Shown: in pieces, positions 8,707-16,576 of the stretch
Position numbering within the stretch: position 1 is the first letter of the stretch
Layout of the letters: every line of letters starts with the position of its first letter
Assembly (NCBI GenBank): GCA_017394865.1
Contig: JAFPWT010000003.1
Span: 1-41,784, forward strand
Reading direction: 5' to 3'
DNA length: 41,784 nucleotides
Origin: Bacteroidales bacterium
Lineage (GTDB): Bacteria > Bacteroidota > Bacteroidia > Bacteroidales > F082
Made by a program: the position numbers and the translations under genes
Notes under the pieces: model-generated
Seen by the model: only the letters and a program-made list of their open reading frames with translations
Told to the model about the DNA's origin: nothing
The model's database searches: none

Positions 8707-9307
8707 GGCCCGAATCTTTGCTGTCAGCCGTCACCGTCTGGTCACAGACGGTGACGGCTGCACTACTCTGGTGACATTCAACGGCTGCCCCCTGCGCTGT
8801 AAATATTGCCTCAACAAGGAGTCGTGGTCCGATGAGAGAGGACGTCTCTACACGCCCGAGATGCTCTATGAAGAGGTTAAAATCGATCAGCTCTATTTCC
8901 TGGCTACCCGTGGCGGTGTGACCTTCGGCGGAGGTGAGCCGCTGCTACAGTCAGCGTTCATCAAAGCATTCCGCTCACTTTGTGGTGACCGATGGCGACT
9001 GGTGGCTGAGACGAGCCTCAATGTTCCTCTGGAGACCGTGAAATCTGTTGATGCCGCCTTGGATGGCTATATCGTGGATATCAAAGACATGAACCTCGAG
9101 ATTTATCAAGCATACACGGGGAAAGGCAATGCCGCCGTCATCAGGAATTTGGAATGGCTTTTGCAGCAGGGAGATGCCGACCGCGTCACCGTGAGAGTCC
9201 CTCATATCCCTGAATACAACACCGATGAAGACGTGAAAAAAAGCATGGACTGTCTCAAGGCAATGGGAGTTGTGCACTTTGATGAGTTCCGATATGTGAT
9301 AAGGTGA
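8699..9307 (+). CDS. Radical SAM activase of the PflA type
   Basis: A compact 202-residue radical SAM protein. The cluster motif is C30-x3-C34-x2-C37 (CPLRCKYC). The other PflA-family marks are present: VTFGGGEPLLQ (SAM-binding GGEP), YIVDIKDMNLEIYQAYTGK and VRVPHIPEYNTDEDV. PflA-like proteins install glycyl radicals, but no glycyl radical enzyme is seen nearby, so its target is unknown. The true start is most likely the ATG at 8699, inside the end of the DUF5723 gene (eight-base overlap), since MIEARIFAVSRHRLVTDGDG aligns with family N-termini; the longer in-frame start at 8606 lies wholly inside that gene. It is probably translationally coupled to DUF5723. Confidence 0.85.
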   Translation: MIEARIFAVSRHRLVTDGDGCTTLVTFNGCPLRCKYCLNKESWSDERGRLYTPEMLYEEVKIDQLYFLATRGGVTFGGGEPLLQSAFIKAFRSLCGDRWRLVAETSLNVPLETVKSVDAALDGYIVDIKDMNLEIYQAYTGKGNAAVIRNLEWLLQQGDADRVTVRVPHIPEYNTDEDVKKSMDCLKAMGVVHFDEFRYVIR

Positions 9308-9328
9308 TGTGGAATTCGGAAAAATTGC

Positions 9329-9336
9329 TATTTTTG
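9329..9336 (+). promoter_or_regulatory. Bacteroidota -7 promoter element for the four-cysteine protein
   Basis: TATTTTTG followed by C, 25 bases before the ATG at 9362. No clear -33 element was seen. Confidence 0.6.
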
Positions 9337-9361
9337 CCTCCTCAAACAAAACAAAAAGATC

Positions 9362-9760
9362 ATGGAAAAAGGAAAACAAACTTGTAAGATTCTAAAGGAG
9401 ATCCGCAAGCAGATCGCGGCGGAGAACGACATCGAACTGATCACTTCAGAATGTACCCATAAAGGTGATTGTGCGGGTACCTGCCCGAAATGCGAGGCTG
9501 AAGTGCGTTACTTGGAACGTGAACTGGAGAAGCGACAGCGTCTGGGCAAGGTCGCCGTCTTTGCCGGTCTCTCGCTGGGTACCATTGTCGCCGCTGCGGG
9601 ATGTGGTCCGCTGATCCAGCCCACGGCAGGGATACCGATGATTCCGCCTGACAGCACCGAAGTAGTCCAAAAAGACTCCATCCCTGAGGAAATTTTTCCC
9701 CTCGCTGGCGATGTGGTGAAAGAGATCCCGGACTCACTTACACAGAAAACTGAGAACTGA
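9362..9760 (+). CDS. Small four-cysteine protein with a membrane segment and internal lipobox-like site
   Basis: A 132-residue protein of unknown function. Residues 1-60 hold a four-cysteine knuckle, C31-x5-C37-x3-C41-x2-C44 (CTHKGDCAGTCPKC), flanked by helical, charged sequence (EAEVRYLERELEKRQR). A hydrophobic helix at about 62-80 ends in AAAGC, so Cys81 sits where a lipoprotein cysteine would. The C-terminal 50 residues are proline-rich and acidic. Similar N-terminal knuckles occur, as I remember them, in several Bacteroidales membrane proteins. The knuckle probably binds zinc or an Fe-S cluster. It follows the radical SAM gene but has its own promoter. Confidence 0.75.
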   Translation: MEKGKQTCKILKEIRKQIAAENDIELITSECTHKGDCAGTCPKCEAEVRYLERELEKRQRLGKVAVFAGLSLGTIVAAAGCGPLIQPTAGIPMIPPDSTEVVQKDSIPEEIFPLAGDVVKEIPDSLTQKTEN

Positions 9761-9781
9761 ACAATTTCAAACTAGTATATA

Positions 9782-11479
9782 ATGAAACAACTTATCGAAT
9801 GCGTGCCGAATATCAGTGAAGGCCGCGACAAAAACATTATTGACCAAGTTACCGCCGAAATCGAGAAAGTGGAAGGCGTCAAGCTTTTAGACGTGGATCC
9901 CGGCATGACTACCAACCGTACTGTCATCACTTTTGTGGGTGAGCCGGAACCGGTTTGCGAAGCTGCTTACCGCGTGGTGAAGAAAGCCGCCGAGCTCATT
10001 GACATGAGCCAGCACCATGGCGCCCACCCGCGTCAGGGTGCTACGGACGTTTGCCCCCTCATCCCCGTGAGCAACATCACTATGGAAGAGGTGGTCGAAT
10101 ACGCGCACAAGCTGGGCAAACGCCTCGGCGACGAGCTGAGCATCCCGATCTACTGCTACGAAGAGGCTGCCTACATTAAGGAACGCCGCAACCTGGCTTA
10201 CTGCCGCACGGGTGAATACGAGTCGTTGGCCTCGCGCCTTGGCACCGAGCAGTGGAAACCTGACTTCGGTCCCAACGAATGGAACGAACATGTGGCCCAT
10301 ACGGGTGCCACCCAAGTGGGTGCCCGCGACTTCCTCGTGGCCATCAACTATAACCTCAATACCACCTCGACACGCCGCGCCAATGCCATCGCTTTCGACG
10401 TACGTGAAAAGGGTCGCCCAATGCGCGAAGGCGGTAAGGTTACCGGTAAGCCGATGAAAGATGAAAACGGCAAAGCCATCATGATCCCCGGCACGCTGAA
10501 AGCTACCAAGGCCATCGGCTGGTTCATCGAGGACTACGGCATTGCCCAGGTTTCGATGAATATCACGAACATCAGTGTCTCACCCGTCCACGTCTGCTTT
10601 GAGGAAGTTTGTGCCAAGGCCGCTGCCCGTGGCGTGCGTGTCACCGGCTGCGAAATCGTGGGTCTGGTGCCCAAGAAGGTTCTGATGGATGCTGGCCGTT
10701 TCTATCTGGCCAAACAACAGCGCAGCCTCGGCGTGAGCGAAGAGGAAATCATGAAGATCGCCATCAAGTCGATGGGCTTGGACGACCTGAAACCTTTCGA
10801 TCCGAAAGAAAAGGTCATTGAATATCTCATCGAAGACCATACACAGAAGAAACTTGTTGACATGACCTGCACGGGCTTTGCCAACGAAACGGCTTCTGAA
10901 AGCCCCGCCCCGGGTGGTGGCTCTATCTCGGCTTACATGGGCGCTCTTGGTGCCTCACTGGCCACGATGGTCGCTAACCTGTCGTCGCACAAGCCGGGTT
11001 GGGATGAGCGCTGGGAAGAGTTCTCCAATTGGGCCGTCAAAGGTCAGGCCATCAAGGACGAGCTGCTCGAGTTGGTCGACGAGGACACCAATGCCTTCAA
11101 CACCATCATGGCTGCCTTTGGTCTGCCGAAGAAGACCGATGAGGAGAAGGCTGCCCGTACGCAGGCCATCCAAGACGCCACCAAGTACGCCACTCAGGTG
11201 CCTTTCCGCACTATGAAGGTTGCCTTCAAGGCTTTTGAGGTTGTTCGCGCCATGGCTGAAACGGGTAATCCAAACTCTGTCACCGACGCTGGCGTGGGTG
11301 CTCTCTGCGCTCGTTCCGCCGTCATGGGTGCTCACCTTAATGTGAAGATCAATGCCGCATCACTGAAGGACGAGGAATTCAAGAACCAAATCCTTAAGGA
11401 AGCCGCTGAGATTGAAGCTGCCGCTTTGAAGGAGGAAGCTGAGATCCTTGTGATTGTCAACAAGGTGATTAACGGATAA
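9782..11479 (+). CDS. ftcD: Bifunctional glutamate formimidoyltransferase / formimidoyltetrahydrofolate cyclodeaminase
   Basis: A 565-residue fusion. The first ~300 residues are the formimidoyltransferase (ECVPNISEGRD at the start, catalytic-loop HHGAHPRQGATDVCP, FLVAINYNLNT), which moves the formimino group of formiminoglutamate to tetrahydrofolate. Residues ~355-565 are the cyclodeaminase (SPAPGGGSISAYMGALGASL, VDEDTNAFN), which releases ammonia and gives methenyl-THF. This step follows HutI in histidine breakdown and feeds one-carbon pools. Many Bacteroidota carry the two parts as separate genes. It lies 21 bases after the four-cysteine gene. An inverted repeat at 11497-11526 follows the stop. 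Confidence 0.96.
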   Translation: MKQLIECVPNISEGRDKNIIDQVTAEIEKVEGVKLLDVDPGMTTNRTVITFVGEPEPVCEAAYRVVKKAAELIDMSQHHGAHPRQGATDVCPLIPVSNITMEEVVEYAHKLGKRLGDELSIPIYCYEEAAYIKERRNLAYCRTGEYESLASRLGTEQWKPDFGPNEWNEHVAHTGATQVGARDFLVAINYNLNTTSTRRANAIAFDVREKGRPMREGGKVTGKPMKDENGKAIMIPGTLKATKAIGWFIEDYGIAQVSMNITNISVSPVHVCFEEVCAKAAARGVRVTGCEIVGLVPKKVLMDAGRFYLAKQQRSLGVSEEEIMKIAIKSMGLDDLKPFDPKEKVIEYLIEDHTQKKLVDMTCTGFANETASESPAPGGGSISAYMGALGASLATMVANLSSHKPGWDERWEEFSNWAVKGQAIKDELLELVDEDTNAFNTIMAAFGLPKKTDEEKAARTQAIQDATKYATQVPFRTMKVAFKAFEVVRAMAETGNPNSVTDAGVGALCARSAVMGAHLNVKINAASLKDEEFKNQILKEAAEIEAAALKEEAEILVIVNKVING

Positions 11480-11496
11480 ATGCCAAAAAATGGAAT

Positions 11497-11526
11497 GTAG
11501 AGACGTCGTTACTATGGCGTCTCTAC
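11497..11526. repeat. Palindrome after ftcD, possible terminator or REP-like element
   Basis: The arms are GTAGAGACG and CGTCTCTAC, nine perfect pairs around a 12-base loop. A short T-rich run follows about 12 bases later. A related GAGACGTCA palindrome occurs at 32614-32636. It could be a terminator for ftcD or a dispersed palindromic repeat. Confidence 0.65.
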
Positions 11527-11578
11527 GTCATTTGAAATTTTTTTTTCAAAAAGCCCTTGTCGATTCAAAAAAATGTTC

Positions 11579-11586
11579 TAATTTTG
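11579..11586 (+). promoter_or_regulatory. Bacteroidota -7 promoter element for rpmG-DUF4295
   Basis: TAATTTTG followed by C, with a CTTG -33-like element at 11556-11559, 19 bases upstream. The rpmG ATG is 32 bases downstream. Confidence 0.8.
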
Positions 11587-11617
11587 CAGTCCGAAATTTT
11601 TGAAAGGAAGATAAGCA

Positions 11618-11806
11618 ATGTCAAAGAAACAGAAAGACGCACGTATCAAGGTCATCCTCGAGTGCACAGAGCATAAGGCCAGCGGCATGCCGGGTACCTC
11701 TCGTTACTTCACCTACAAGAACAAGAAGAACACTCCCGATCGTCTGGAATTGATGAAGTATAACCCTATTTTGAAAAGAATGACCCTCCACAAGGAGATC
11801 AAATAA
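11618..11806 (+). CDS. rpmG: 50S ribosomal protein L33
   Basis: A 62-residue ribosomal protein. The sequence [40 protein letters not shown] is the Bacteroidota form of L33, with a single Cys where zinc-binding L33 proteins have CxxC pairs, so this copy is of the zinc-independent kind. The Shine-Dalgarno-like AAAGGAAG precedes the ATG. DUF4295 follows nine bases after the stop. The L28 gene rpmB, which usually comes first in this operon in Bacteroides, is absent here. Confidence 0.96.
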   Translation: MSKKQKDARIKVILECTEHKASGMPGTSRYFTYKNKKNTPDRLELMKYNPILKRMTLHKEIK

Positions 11807-11815
11807 TTAAGAGTT

Positions 11816-11968
11816 ATGGCAAAGAAAGTAGTTGCTACCCTTCGTACACTGGGTAAGGAATACAGCAAAGTCATCCGGATGAAACGTTCGGAAAAGACCG
11901 GCGCTTATTATTTTGAAGAGACCATCGTTCCTGTCGAGAAGGTTCAAGAATTCCTCGCCAAGAGATAA
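11816..11968 (+). CDS. DUF4295 family small basic protein
   Basis: A 50-residue protein (MAKKVVATLRTLGKEYSKV, then IRMKRSEKTGAYYFEET, ending QEFLAKR). It is a Bacteroidota-specific conserved protein that usually follows rpmG; a ribosome-associated role is presumed from position and basic composition but not shown. It is short and easily missed by gene finders. A rho-independent terminator follows at 11995-12030. Confidence 0.9.
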   Translation: MAKKVVATLRTLGKEYSKVIRMKRSEKTGAYYFEETIVPVEKVQEFLAKR

Positions 11969-11994
11969 TTTGCGTTTCTTTCAAAACAAACACA

Positions 11995-12030
11995 ATAGCT
12001 TTTCCATAACCGATGGGAGAGCTATTTTTT
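11995..12030 (+). terminator. Rho-independent terminator after DUF4295
   Basis: Arms around ATAGCT (11995-12000) and AGCTAT (12020-12025), extended by imperfect TTCC/GGGA pairing, followed directly by a run of T. It separates the ribosomal pair from ftsY. Confidence 0.75.
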
Positions 12031-12049
12031 CGTGTAAAAAAATGAAGTT

Positions 12050-13003
12050 ATGGGCCTGTTTTCGTTTTTAACCAAGAAGAAAGAGCAAAAAGAAGACCTC
12101 GACAAAGGTCTCGAGAAGACCAAGACCAGCGTCTTCAGCCGCATCACGCACGCCATTGCTGGCAAATCGAAAGTCGATGACGAGGTACTCGACGAGCTTG
12201 AGGAGATCTTGATCACCTCTGATGTGGGTGTGGATACTACCTTGAAGATCATCGAACGGATCGAGAAGCGTGTGGCACGCGACAAATATGTCGGCACCGA
12301 AGAGCTGAACACCATCCTCAAGGAGGAGATCATGGGACTGCTTCAAGAGAACCAGTCGGGCGATGGCACCACTTTCGATATCACTGGCAAGAAACCTTAT
12401 GTGATCATGGTGGTGGGTGTCAACGGCGTGGGCAAGACCACGACCATCGGCAAGCTGGCTCATAACTTCAAGAAGGCTGGCAAAAAAGTGGTGTTGGGTG
12501 CCTCTGACACCTTCCGCGCCGCTGCCGTGGAGCAGCTCAAGATCTGGGCTGAGCGGGTGGATGTCCCCATTGTTCAGCAGGGCATGGGCGCCGATCCTGC
12601 TTCGGTGGCTTTCGACACGGTGAAATCGGCTGTGGCCCAGGACGCTGACGTGGTGCTGATCGACACCGCAGGTCGTCTCCATAATAAGGTGAACTTGATG
12701 CGTGAACTCACCAAGATCAAACAGGTGATGCAAAAGGTCGTTCCCGATGCACCGCATGAAGTGCTTCTGGTTTTGGATGCCTCCACAGGCCAAAACGCCA
12801 TTGAGCAGGCCCGTCAGTTCACCGCCGCCACAGAGGTTAACGCCTTGGCGCTCACCAAGCTCGACGGCACCGCCAAAGGTGGCGTAGTCATCGGCATCTC
12901 CGACCAGTTCAAGATCCCGGTCAAATACATCGGCGTCGGCGAAGGCATCGATCATCTTCAAGTGTTCGACCGCAAGGCATTCGTGGATTCGCTGTTCGAG
13001 TGA
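12050..13003 (+). CDS. ftsY: Signal recognition particle receptor FtsY
   Basis: A 317-residue SRP GTPase that receives ribosome-nascent-chain complexes at the membrane. The N domain covers about residues 30-95. The G domain holds P-loop GVNGVGKTTTIGK, the DTFRAAAVEQL insertion-box region, DTAGRLHNK, and the specificity motif TKLDGTAKGG. The acidic A domain is short, with a basic start (MGLFSFLTKKKEQKED), as in many Bacteroidota. The stop overlaps the rimO ATG by one base (TGATG), so the two are probably coupled. No clear TAnnTTTG element is seen between the terminator and the ATG. Confidence 0.97.
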   Translation: MGLFSFLTKKKEQKEDLDKGLEKTKTSVFSRITHAIAGKSKVDDEVLDELEEILITSDVGVDTTLKIIERIEKRVARDKYVGTEELNTILKEEIMGLLQENQSGDGTTFDITGKKPYVIMVVGVNGVGKTTTIGKLAHNFKKAGKKVVLGASDTFRAAAVEQLKIWAERVDVPIVQQGMGADPASVAFDTVKSAVAQDADVVLIDTAGRLHNKVNLMRELTKIKQVMQKVVPDAPHEVLLVLDASTGQNAIEQARQFTAATEVNALALTKLDGTAKGGVVIGISDQFKIPVKYIGVGEGIDHLQVFDRKAFVDSLFE

Positions 13004-14295
13004 TGAAACGTCCCGTTTTGAATATCGTCACCCTCGGGTGCTCCAAAAACAAAGTGGATTCGGAGCATCTGGCTGCACTCTTGGAACATCGCTATGTGAT
13101 CCGTCATGATGACGAACGTCTTTCCGATGTCGTGATCATTAATACTTGTGGCTTTATCGGCGATGCGCAAGAAGAGTCTGTTGACACCATCCTGGAATAT
13201 GCGGAGTTGCGAAAAAAAGGTAAGATCAAGAAACTGTATGTGACCGGTTGCCTTTCGCAACGTTTTAAGAAAGACCTTCAAAAGGAGATTCACGAAGTGG
13301 ATGGTTTCTACGGTGTGGAAAGCGTCAATTTGATTGCGGCCGACATTCTTAAAGAGGAACCTCAACCCCAATACTGTAGCCGACGTGTGCTTTCCACTCC
13401 CAAGCATTATGCTTATCTGAAGATCTCGGAAGGCTGCAACCGCCGTTGTGCTTTCTGTGCGATCCCTTTAATCCGTGGGTCTCACGCCTCGGTGCCAATT
13501 TCGGATCTTATCGAGGAGGCAAAGACACTTGCTCGGCAAGGGGTGAAGGAATTGATACTGATTGCTCAAGACCTTACATATTACGGCCACGATATTGATG
13601 GCAAATCCCATATCGTTGAGTTGGTGAAGGCGCTTTGCGATATCGATGGCTTCGAGTGGATCCGCCTGCACTACGGTTATCCTCTGGGTTTCCCCGATGA
13701 GTTGCTCGACCTGATGCGCGAGAATCCGAAAATCTGTCATTATATCGACCTACCTTTGCAGCACATCAGTACACATATTTTAAAAGATATGCGCCGCGGT
13801 GTGGATCGTGAACAAACCATTGGCTTTGTTAAGAATGTCAGAAAGCATGTACCAGACATCGCTTTCCGCACTACTTTTATTGTAGGCTTCCCTGGTGAGA
13901 CGGAGGAGGATTTTGAGGAGTTATGCCAGTTTATCAAGGACATGCGTTTCGAGAGGGCAGGGGTGTTCGCCTTCTCGCCCGAAGAAGGCACTCCAGCATA
14001 TGAACTTCCCGATGACGTGCCTGACGAGGTTAAACAGGAGCGTGTCGACCGATTGATGGAGATCCAACAAAATATTTCATTGGAGATCAATGAACAAAGG
14101 GTTGGAAAGACGGAGAAAGTTTTGATTGATCGTCTGGAAGGTGAGTATTTTGTAGGCCGTTCGCAATACGATTCTCCAGAGGTGGATGATGAGATTCTGA
14201 TTGCTTCCGACGAAGAACTTCAAATCGGGGAGTTCTATCAAGTGAGGATCACCCAAGCGGATTTTTTTGATTGTTTTGGGGAAGTAATAAAATAA
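13003..14295 (+). CDS. rimO: Ribosomal protein S12 methylthiotransferase RimO
   Basis: A 430-residue radical SAM enzyme that adds a methylthio group to the conserved Asp of ribosomal protein S12. The UPF0004 N-terminal domain has three cluster cysteines (TLGCSKNKVDSE, NTCGFI, VTGCLSQR). The radical SAM motif is CNRRCAFC, with IPLIRGSHASVP, and a TRAM domain closes the protein (RVGKTEKVLIDRLEGEYFVG). IPLIRG rather than IPxxRG-type MiaB variants and the overall length favour RimO over MiaB. The ATG at 13003 overlaps the ftsY stop; an in-frame GTG one codon earlier is possible. Confidence 0.95.
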   Translation: MKRPVLNIVTLGCSKNKVDSEHLAALLEHRYVIRHDDERLSDVVIINTCGFIGDAQEESVDTILEYAELRKKGKIKKLYVTGCLSQRFKKDLQKEIHEVDGFYGVESVNLIAADILKEEPQPQYCSRRVLSTPKHYAYLKISEGCNRRCAFCAIPLIRGSHASVPISDLIEEAKTLARQGVKELILIAQDLTYYGHDIDGKSHIVELVKALCDIDGFEWIRLHYGYPLGFPDELLDLMRENPKICHYIDLPLQHISTHILKDMRRGVDREQTIGFVKNVRKHVPDIAFRTTFIVGFPGETEEDFEELCQFIKDMRFERAGVFAFSPEEGTPAYELPDDVPDEVKQERVDRLMEIQQNISLEINEQRVGKTEKVLIDRLEGEYFVGRSQYDSPEVDDEILIASDEELQIGEFYQVRITQADFFDCFGEVIK

Positions 14296-14300
14296 AATGG

Positions 14301-14308
14301 TACCTTTG
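14301..14308 (+). promoter_or_regulatory. Bacteroidota -7 promoter element for the DUF368 gene
   Basis: TACCTTTG followed by C, 32 bases before the ATG at 14340, with TTTG near 14275-14278. Confidence 0.7.
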
Positions 14309-14339
14309 CTCGTTTATTTGGTGGATTCCGATATAAGCC

Positions 14340-15293
14340 ATGAGGTTTTGGAAAGGTCTTATAGTGTTTATAAAGGGCATCCTGGTAGGGGCTGTTAACG
14401 TAGTACCTATTTCCGGTGGTGCCATCTCATTGATTTTGGGAATCTATGAGCGTTTCATCAATGCCATCAGAGCGCTCACTCCAAAGAACTTCAAGTATTT
14501 GTTTCGTGGCGAGGTGCATGAATTCTCCCGAAGGACCGACATTCGATTCTTTTTTACACTAGTTGTTGGTATTGTGGCGGGAATGGTGCTGACCTCCGTT
14601 TTTCTCAAAAAAGTGCTTCATACGCAGGAGGTGTATACTTATGCGTTTTTCTTTGGGTTGATCGTCGTTTCGGCGTTTGATGTGATGCGAGGGATCGGGA
14701 AGATAAACTTGAAGAATATCATCATCTTGCTCATTGGTTTAGGTGGCTCTTTGTCCATATCACTGCTCTCGAATCCTGAGGGTAATAATAGTTTCATGTA
14801 TTTGTTCTTCTGTGGTATGGTGGGGGCGCTGGGTATGGTAGTCCCTGGCGTTTCCGGCTCCCATTTGATGATGCTGATGGGCAAATACGAACAGATCATA
14901 GGAGCGGTTTCCGACTTGACTCGGTTATCCACGTTCAAGTCGGGCTTTATGGTGCTTCTCCCGTTTTTGCTGGGATGTCTTGTCACGATCGTGAGTTTCT
15001 CTTATCTGCTCTCGTGGTTGATGCGTCAATACCGCAATGAAACGCTGTCGGCCTTGTCGGGATTCATGCTGGGCAGTCTTCCCGTAATCTATCCATGGGT
15101 GGATGAAAAAACCAATAATCCTGTTCTTCCTCCGATGGATACTAGCTTTTTGGTGGCTATATTGATCGCAGTGTTGGGTGGATTAACGGTATATCTGATA
15201 GGGTGGTTGGCCCGACGTGAGGAGAGAAAGATTGCTCGGCGCAAGGAGCGTCAGGAGCGAAGAGAGCGGAGAAAACACGCTAATCTTTCATAA
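14340..15293 (+). CDS. DUF368 membrane protein (undecaprenyl-phosphate transporter family)
   Basis: A 317-residue polytopic inner-membrane protein with about eight hydrophobic helices. Family marks are KGILVGAVNVVPISGGAISLILGIYE near the start and the repeated GMVVPGVSGSHLMMLMGKYE at about residue 165; the paired PxxSGG/PGxSG loops are typical of DUF368. Members (PopT) have been shown to return undecaprenyl phosphate across the membrane for cell-wall synthesis. The C-terminal tail is strongly basic (ARREERKIARRKERQERRERRK). The 3' end overlaps the convergent hydrogenase-like gene by 14 bases. Confidence 0.9.
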   Translation: MRFWKGLIVFIKGILVGAVNVVPISGGAISLILGIYERFINAIRALTPKNFKYLFRGEVHEFSRRTDIRFFFTLVVGIVAGMVLTSVFLKKVLHTQEVYTYAFFFGLIVVSAFDVMRGIGKINLKNIIILLIGLGGSLSISLLSNPEGNNSFMYLFFCGMVGALGMVVPGVSGSHLMMLMGKYEQIIGAVSDLTRLSTFKSGFMVLLPFLLGCLVTIVSFSYLLSWLMRQYRNETLSALSGFMLGSLPVIYPWVDEKTNNPVLPPMDTSFLVAILIAVLGGLTVYLIGWLARREERKIARRKERQERRERRKHANLS

Positions 15294-16557
15294 AAATACA
15301 GTCTGACATTTGGGCTTCGCCCATGACGATGTCGTGGGCAAGGGCGTCGCAGGTAGGTGCGCCGCACACGCTACAGTCCTTTTGGGGTAGCTTGGCCCGG
15401 ATTTGGTTGATGCGCTGCATCTTTTCCAGCGCCTGGGTGATGTCTTCATCGAGGACAAGCATCGAGCGGGGCCTGATGTCGTTCACCATTACGTTGCGGG
15501 CTAGGAAGTTGCGTTCGGCTTCGATTTCGTGATCCTTGGTCTGCTCTCCATTGCGCTCGCGTTCGGCAATCTTGCGGGCACGGGCGAAGATACGTTCGCA
15601 CATCATGAAGCGGTTGTCGCAGGTGAGGATGCCGCCGGGACAGCTCTGGTCGCAGGCGCGCAGTTCCAGGAAATCCACGTTTTCCACTTCGTCGTTCTCC
15701 ACTTTTTCGAGGAACTCGATCACGTTGTGGATCTCGTCGATGGAGTAGGAGTGTTTGGCGTTGGAGAGACGACGCTCGCCGTTGGTGAGGGCAGTGAGCA
15801 CGCCGTCGGAAGAGATCTGCGACACAGGTAGTTTCTGCTCCTTGAAGCCTTTGCCTTGCTCTTTGATGCGCTTGAACACGCGGTTGTAGAGCGCATCCAT
15901 GTTGATCACGCCATCAACCAGCGACCTGTCTTCACCGACAGGGGTCTTCACGGCAGCGATCTTGGCAGCGCATGGCGTGATGTAGAAGATGCCGATGTCC
16001 TCGGCGTTCCAGTCTTCTTTCTCCAACTTGCGGCGGATGTACATGGCCGTTAGGTCAATGGGTGCCTTGATGGGGATGAGGTTCTCGGTTAAGCCGGGGA
16101 ACTTTACCTGGATGAGACGAACGATGGCGGGACAGTAGGTGGAGATGAGAGGACGGATATCGGGATGCTCAGCAGCGTACCGATTCTTGGCCTCCGTATA
16201 GATCGGCACGGTAGCTTCGGTTTCGATGATATAGGTAAAGCCTATCTCCTTGAGGATTTGGTAGATTCTCGACACGGTGATGTCGTTGGGGAATTGTCCC
16301 ATGAACACGGAAGGCACCAATGCCACGCGGCAGGCGTAGTTGAAGATGTTGTCGAAGTCATCCTGCTTGATGTAGATGGACTTGGTGGGGCAGACCTTGA
16401 AGCAGTTGCCGCAGTCGATGCAACGGTCGGGGTATAGTTTTGCTTTGCCATCACGTATCCTGAGGGCTTCGGTAGGGCATGTCCTCATGCAGTGGGAGCA
16501 CCCGATGCAGGTCTCTTCGTCAATGGTCAGCGCGTGAAAAAAAGGTACCTTTTCCAT
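15280..16557 (-). CDS. [FeFe]-hydrogenase-like iron-sulfur protein, probably sensory (HydS-like)
   Basis: A 425-residue protein. Residues 10-62 are a two-[4Fe-4S] ferredoxin domain (CIGCSHCMRTCP, CIDCGNCFKVCP). Residues ~80-320 are a hydrogenase large-subunit C-terminal domain with all four H-cluster cysteines: Cys142 (STYCPA), Cys196 (TPCAAK), Cys302 and Cys306 (RACDQSCPGG). Tyr141 replaces the proton-transfer cysteine of TSCCP. The C-terminal end holds C395-x2-C398-x4-C403-x16-C420, like the single-cluster FeS domain of CdhD/RnfB. Catalytically weak, putative sensory hydrogenases share the lost cysteine. Neighbours are GHKL ATPases, DRTGG and PHP proteins, as in clostridial hydrogenase clusters. 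Sensing H2 or redox state is inferred. Confidence 0.85.
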   Translation of the reverse strand: MEKVPFFHALTIDEETCIGCSHCMRTCPTEALRIRDGKAKLYPDRCIDCGNCFKVCPTKSIYIKQDDFDNIFNYACRVALVPSVFMGQFPNDITVSRIYQILKEIGFTYIIETEATVPIYTEAKNRYAAEHPDIRPLISTYCPAIVRLIQVKFPGLTENLIPIKAPIDLTAMYIRRKLEKEDWNAEDIGIFYITPCAAKIAAVKTPVGEDRSLVDGVINMDALYNRVFKRIKEQGKGFKEQKLPVSQISSDGVLTALTNGERRLSNAKHSYSIDEIHNVIEFLEKVENDEVENVDFLELRACDQSCPGGILTCDNRFMMCERIFARARKIAERERNGEQTKDHEIEAERNFLARNVMVNDIRPRSMLVLDEDITQALEKMQRINQIRAKLPQKDCSVCGAPTCDALAHDIVMGEAQMSDCIFMKD

Positions 16558-16576
16558 ATCTCTTGATTCTAAATTC

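Noticed and set aside
9470-9496. CxxxCxxC in the four-cysteine protein as a radical SAM motif
   Set aside because: The spacing matches by chance, but the protein is too small and lacks all other radical SAM elements; a metal knuckle is more likely.
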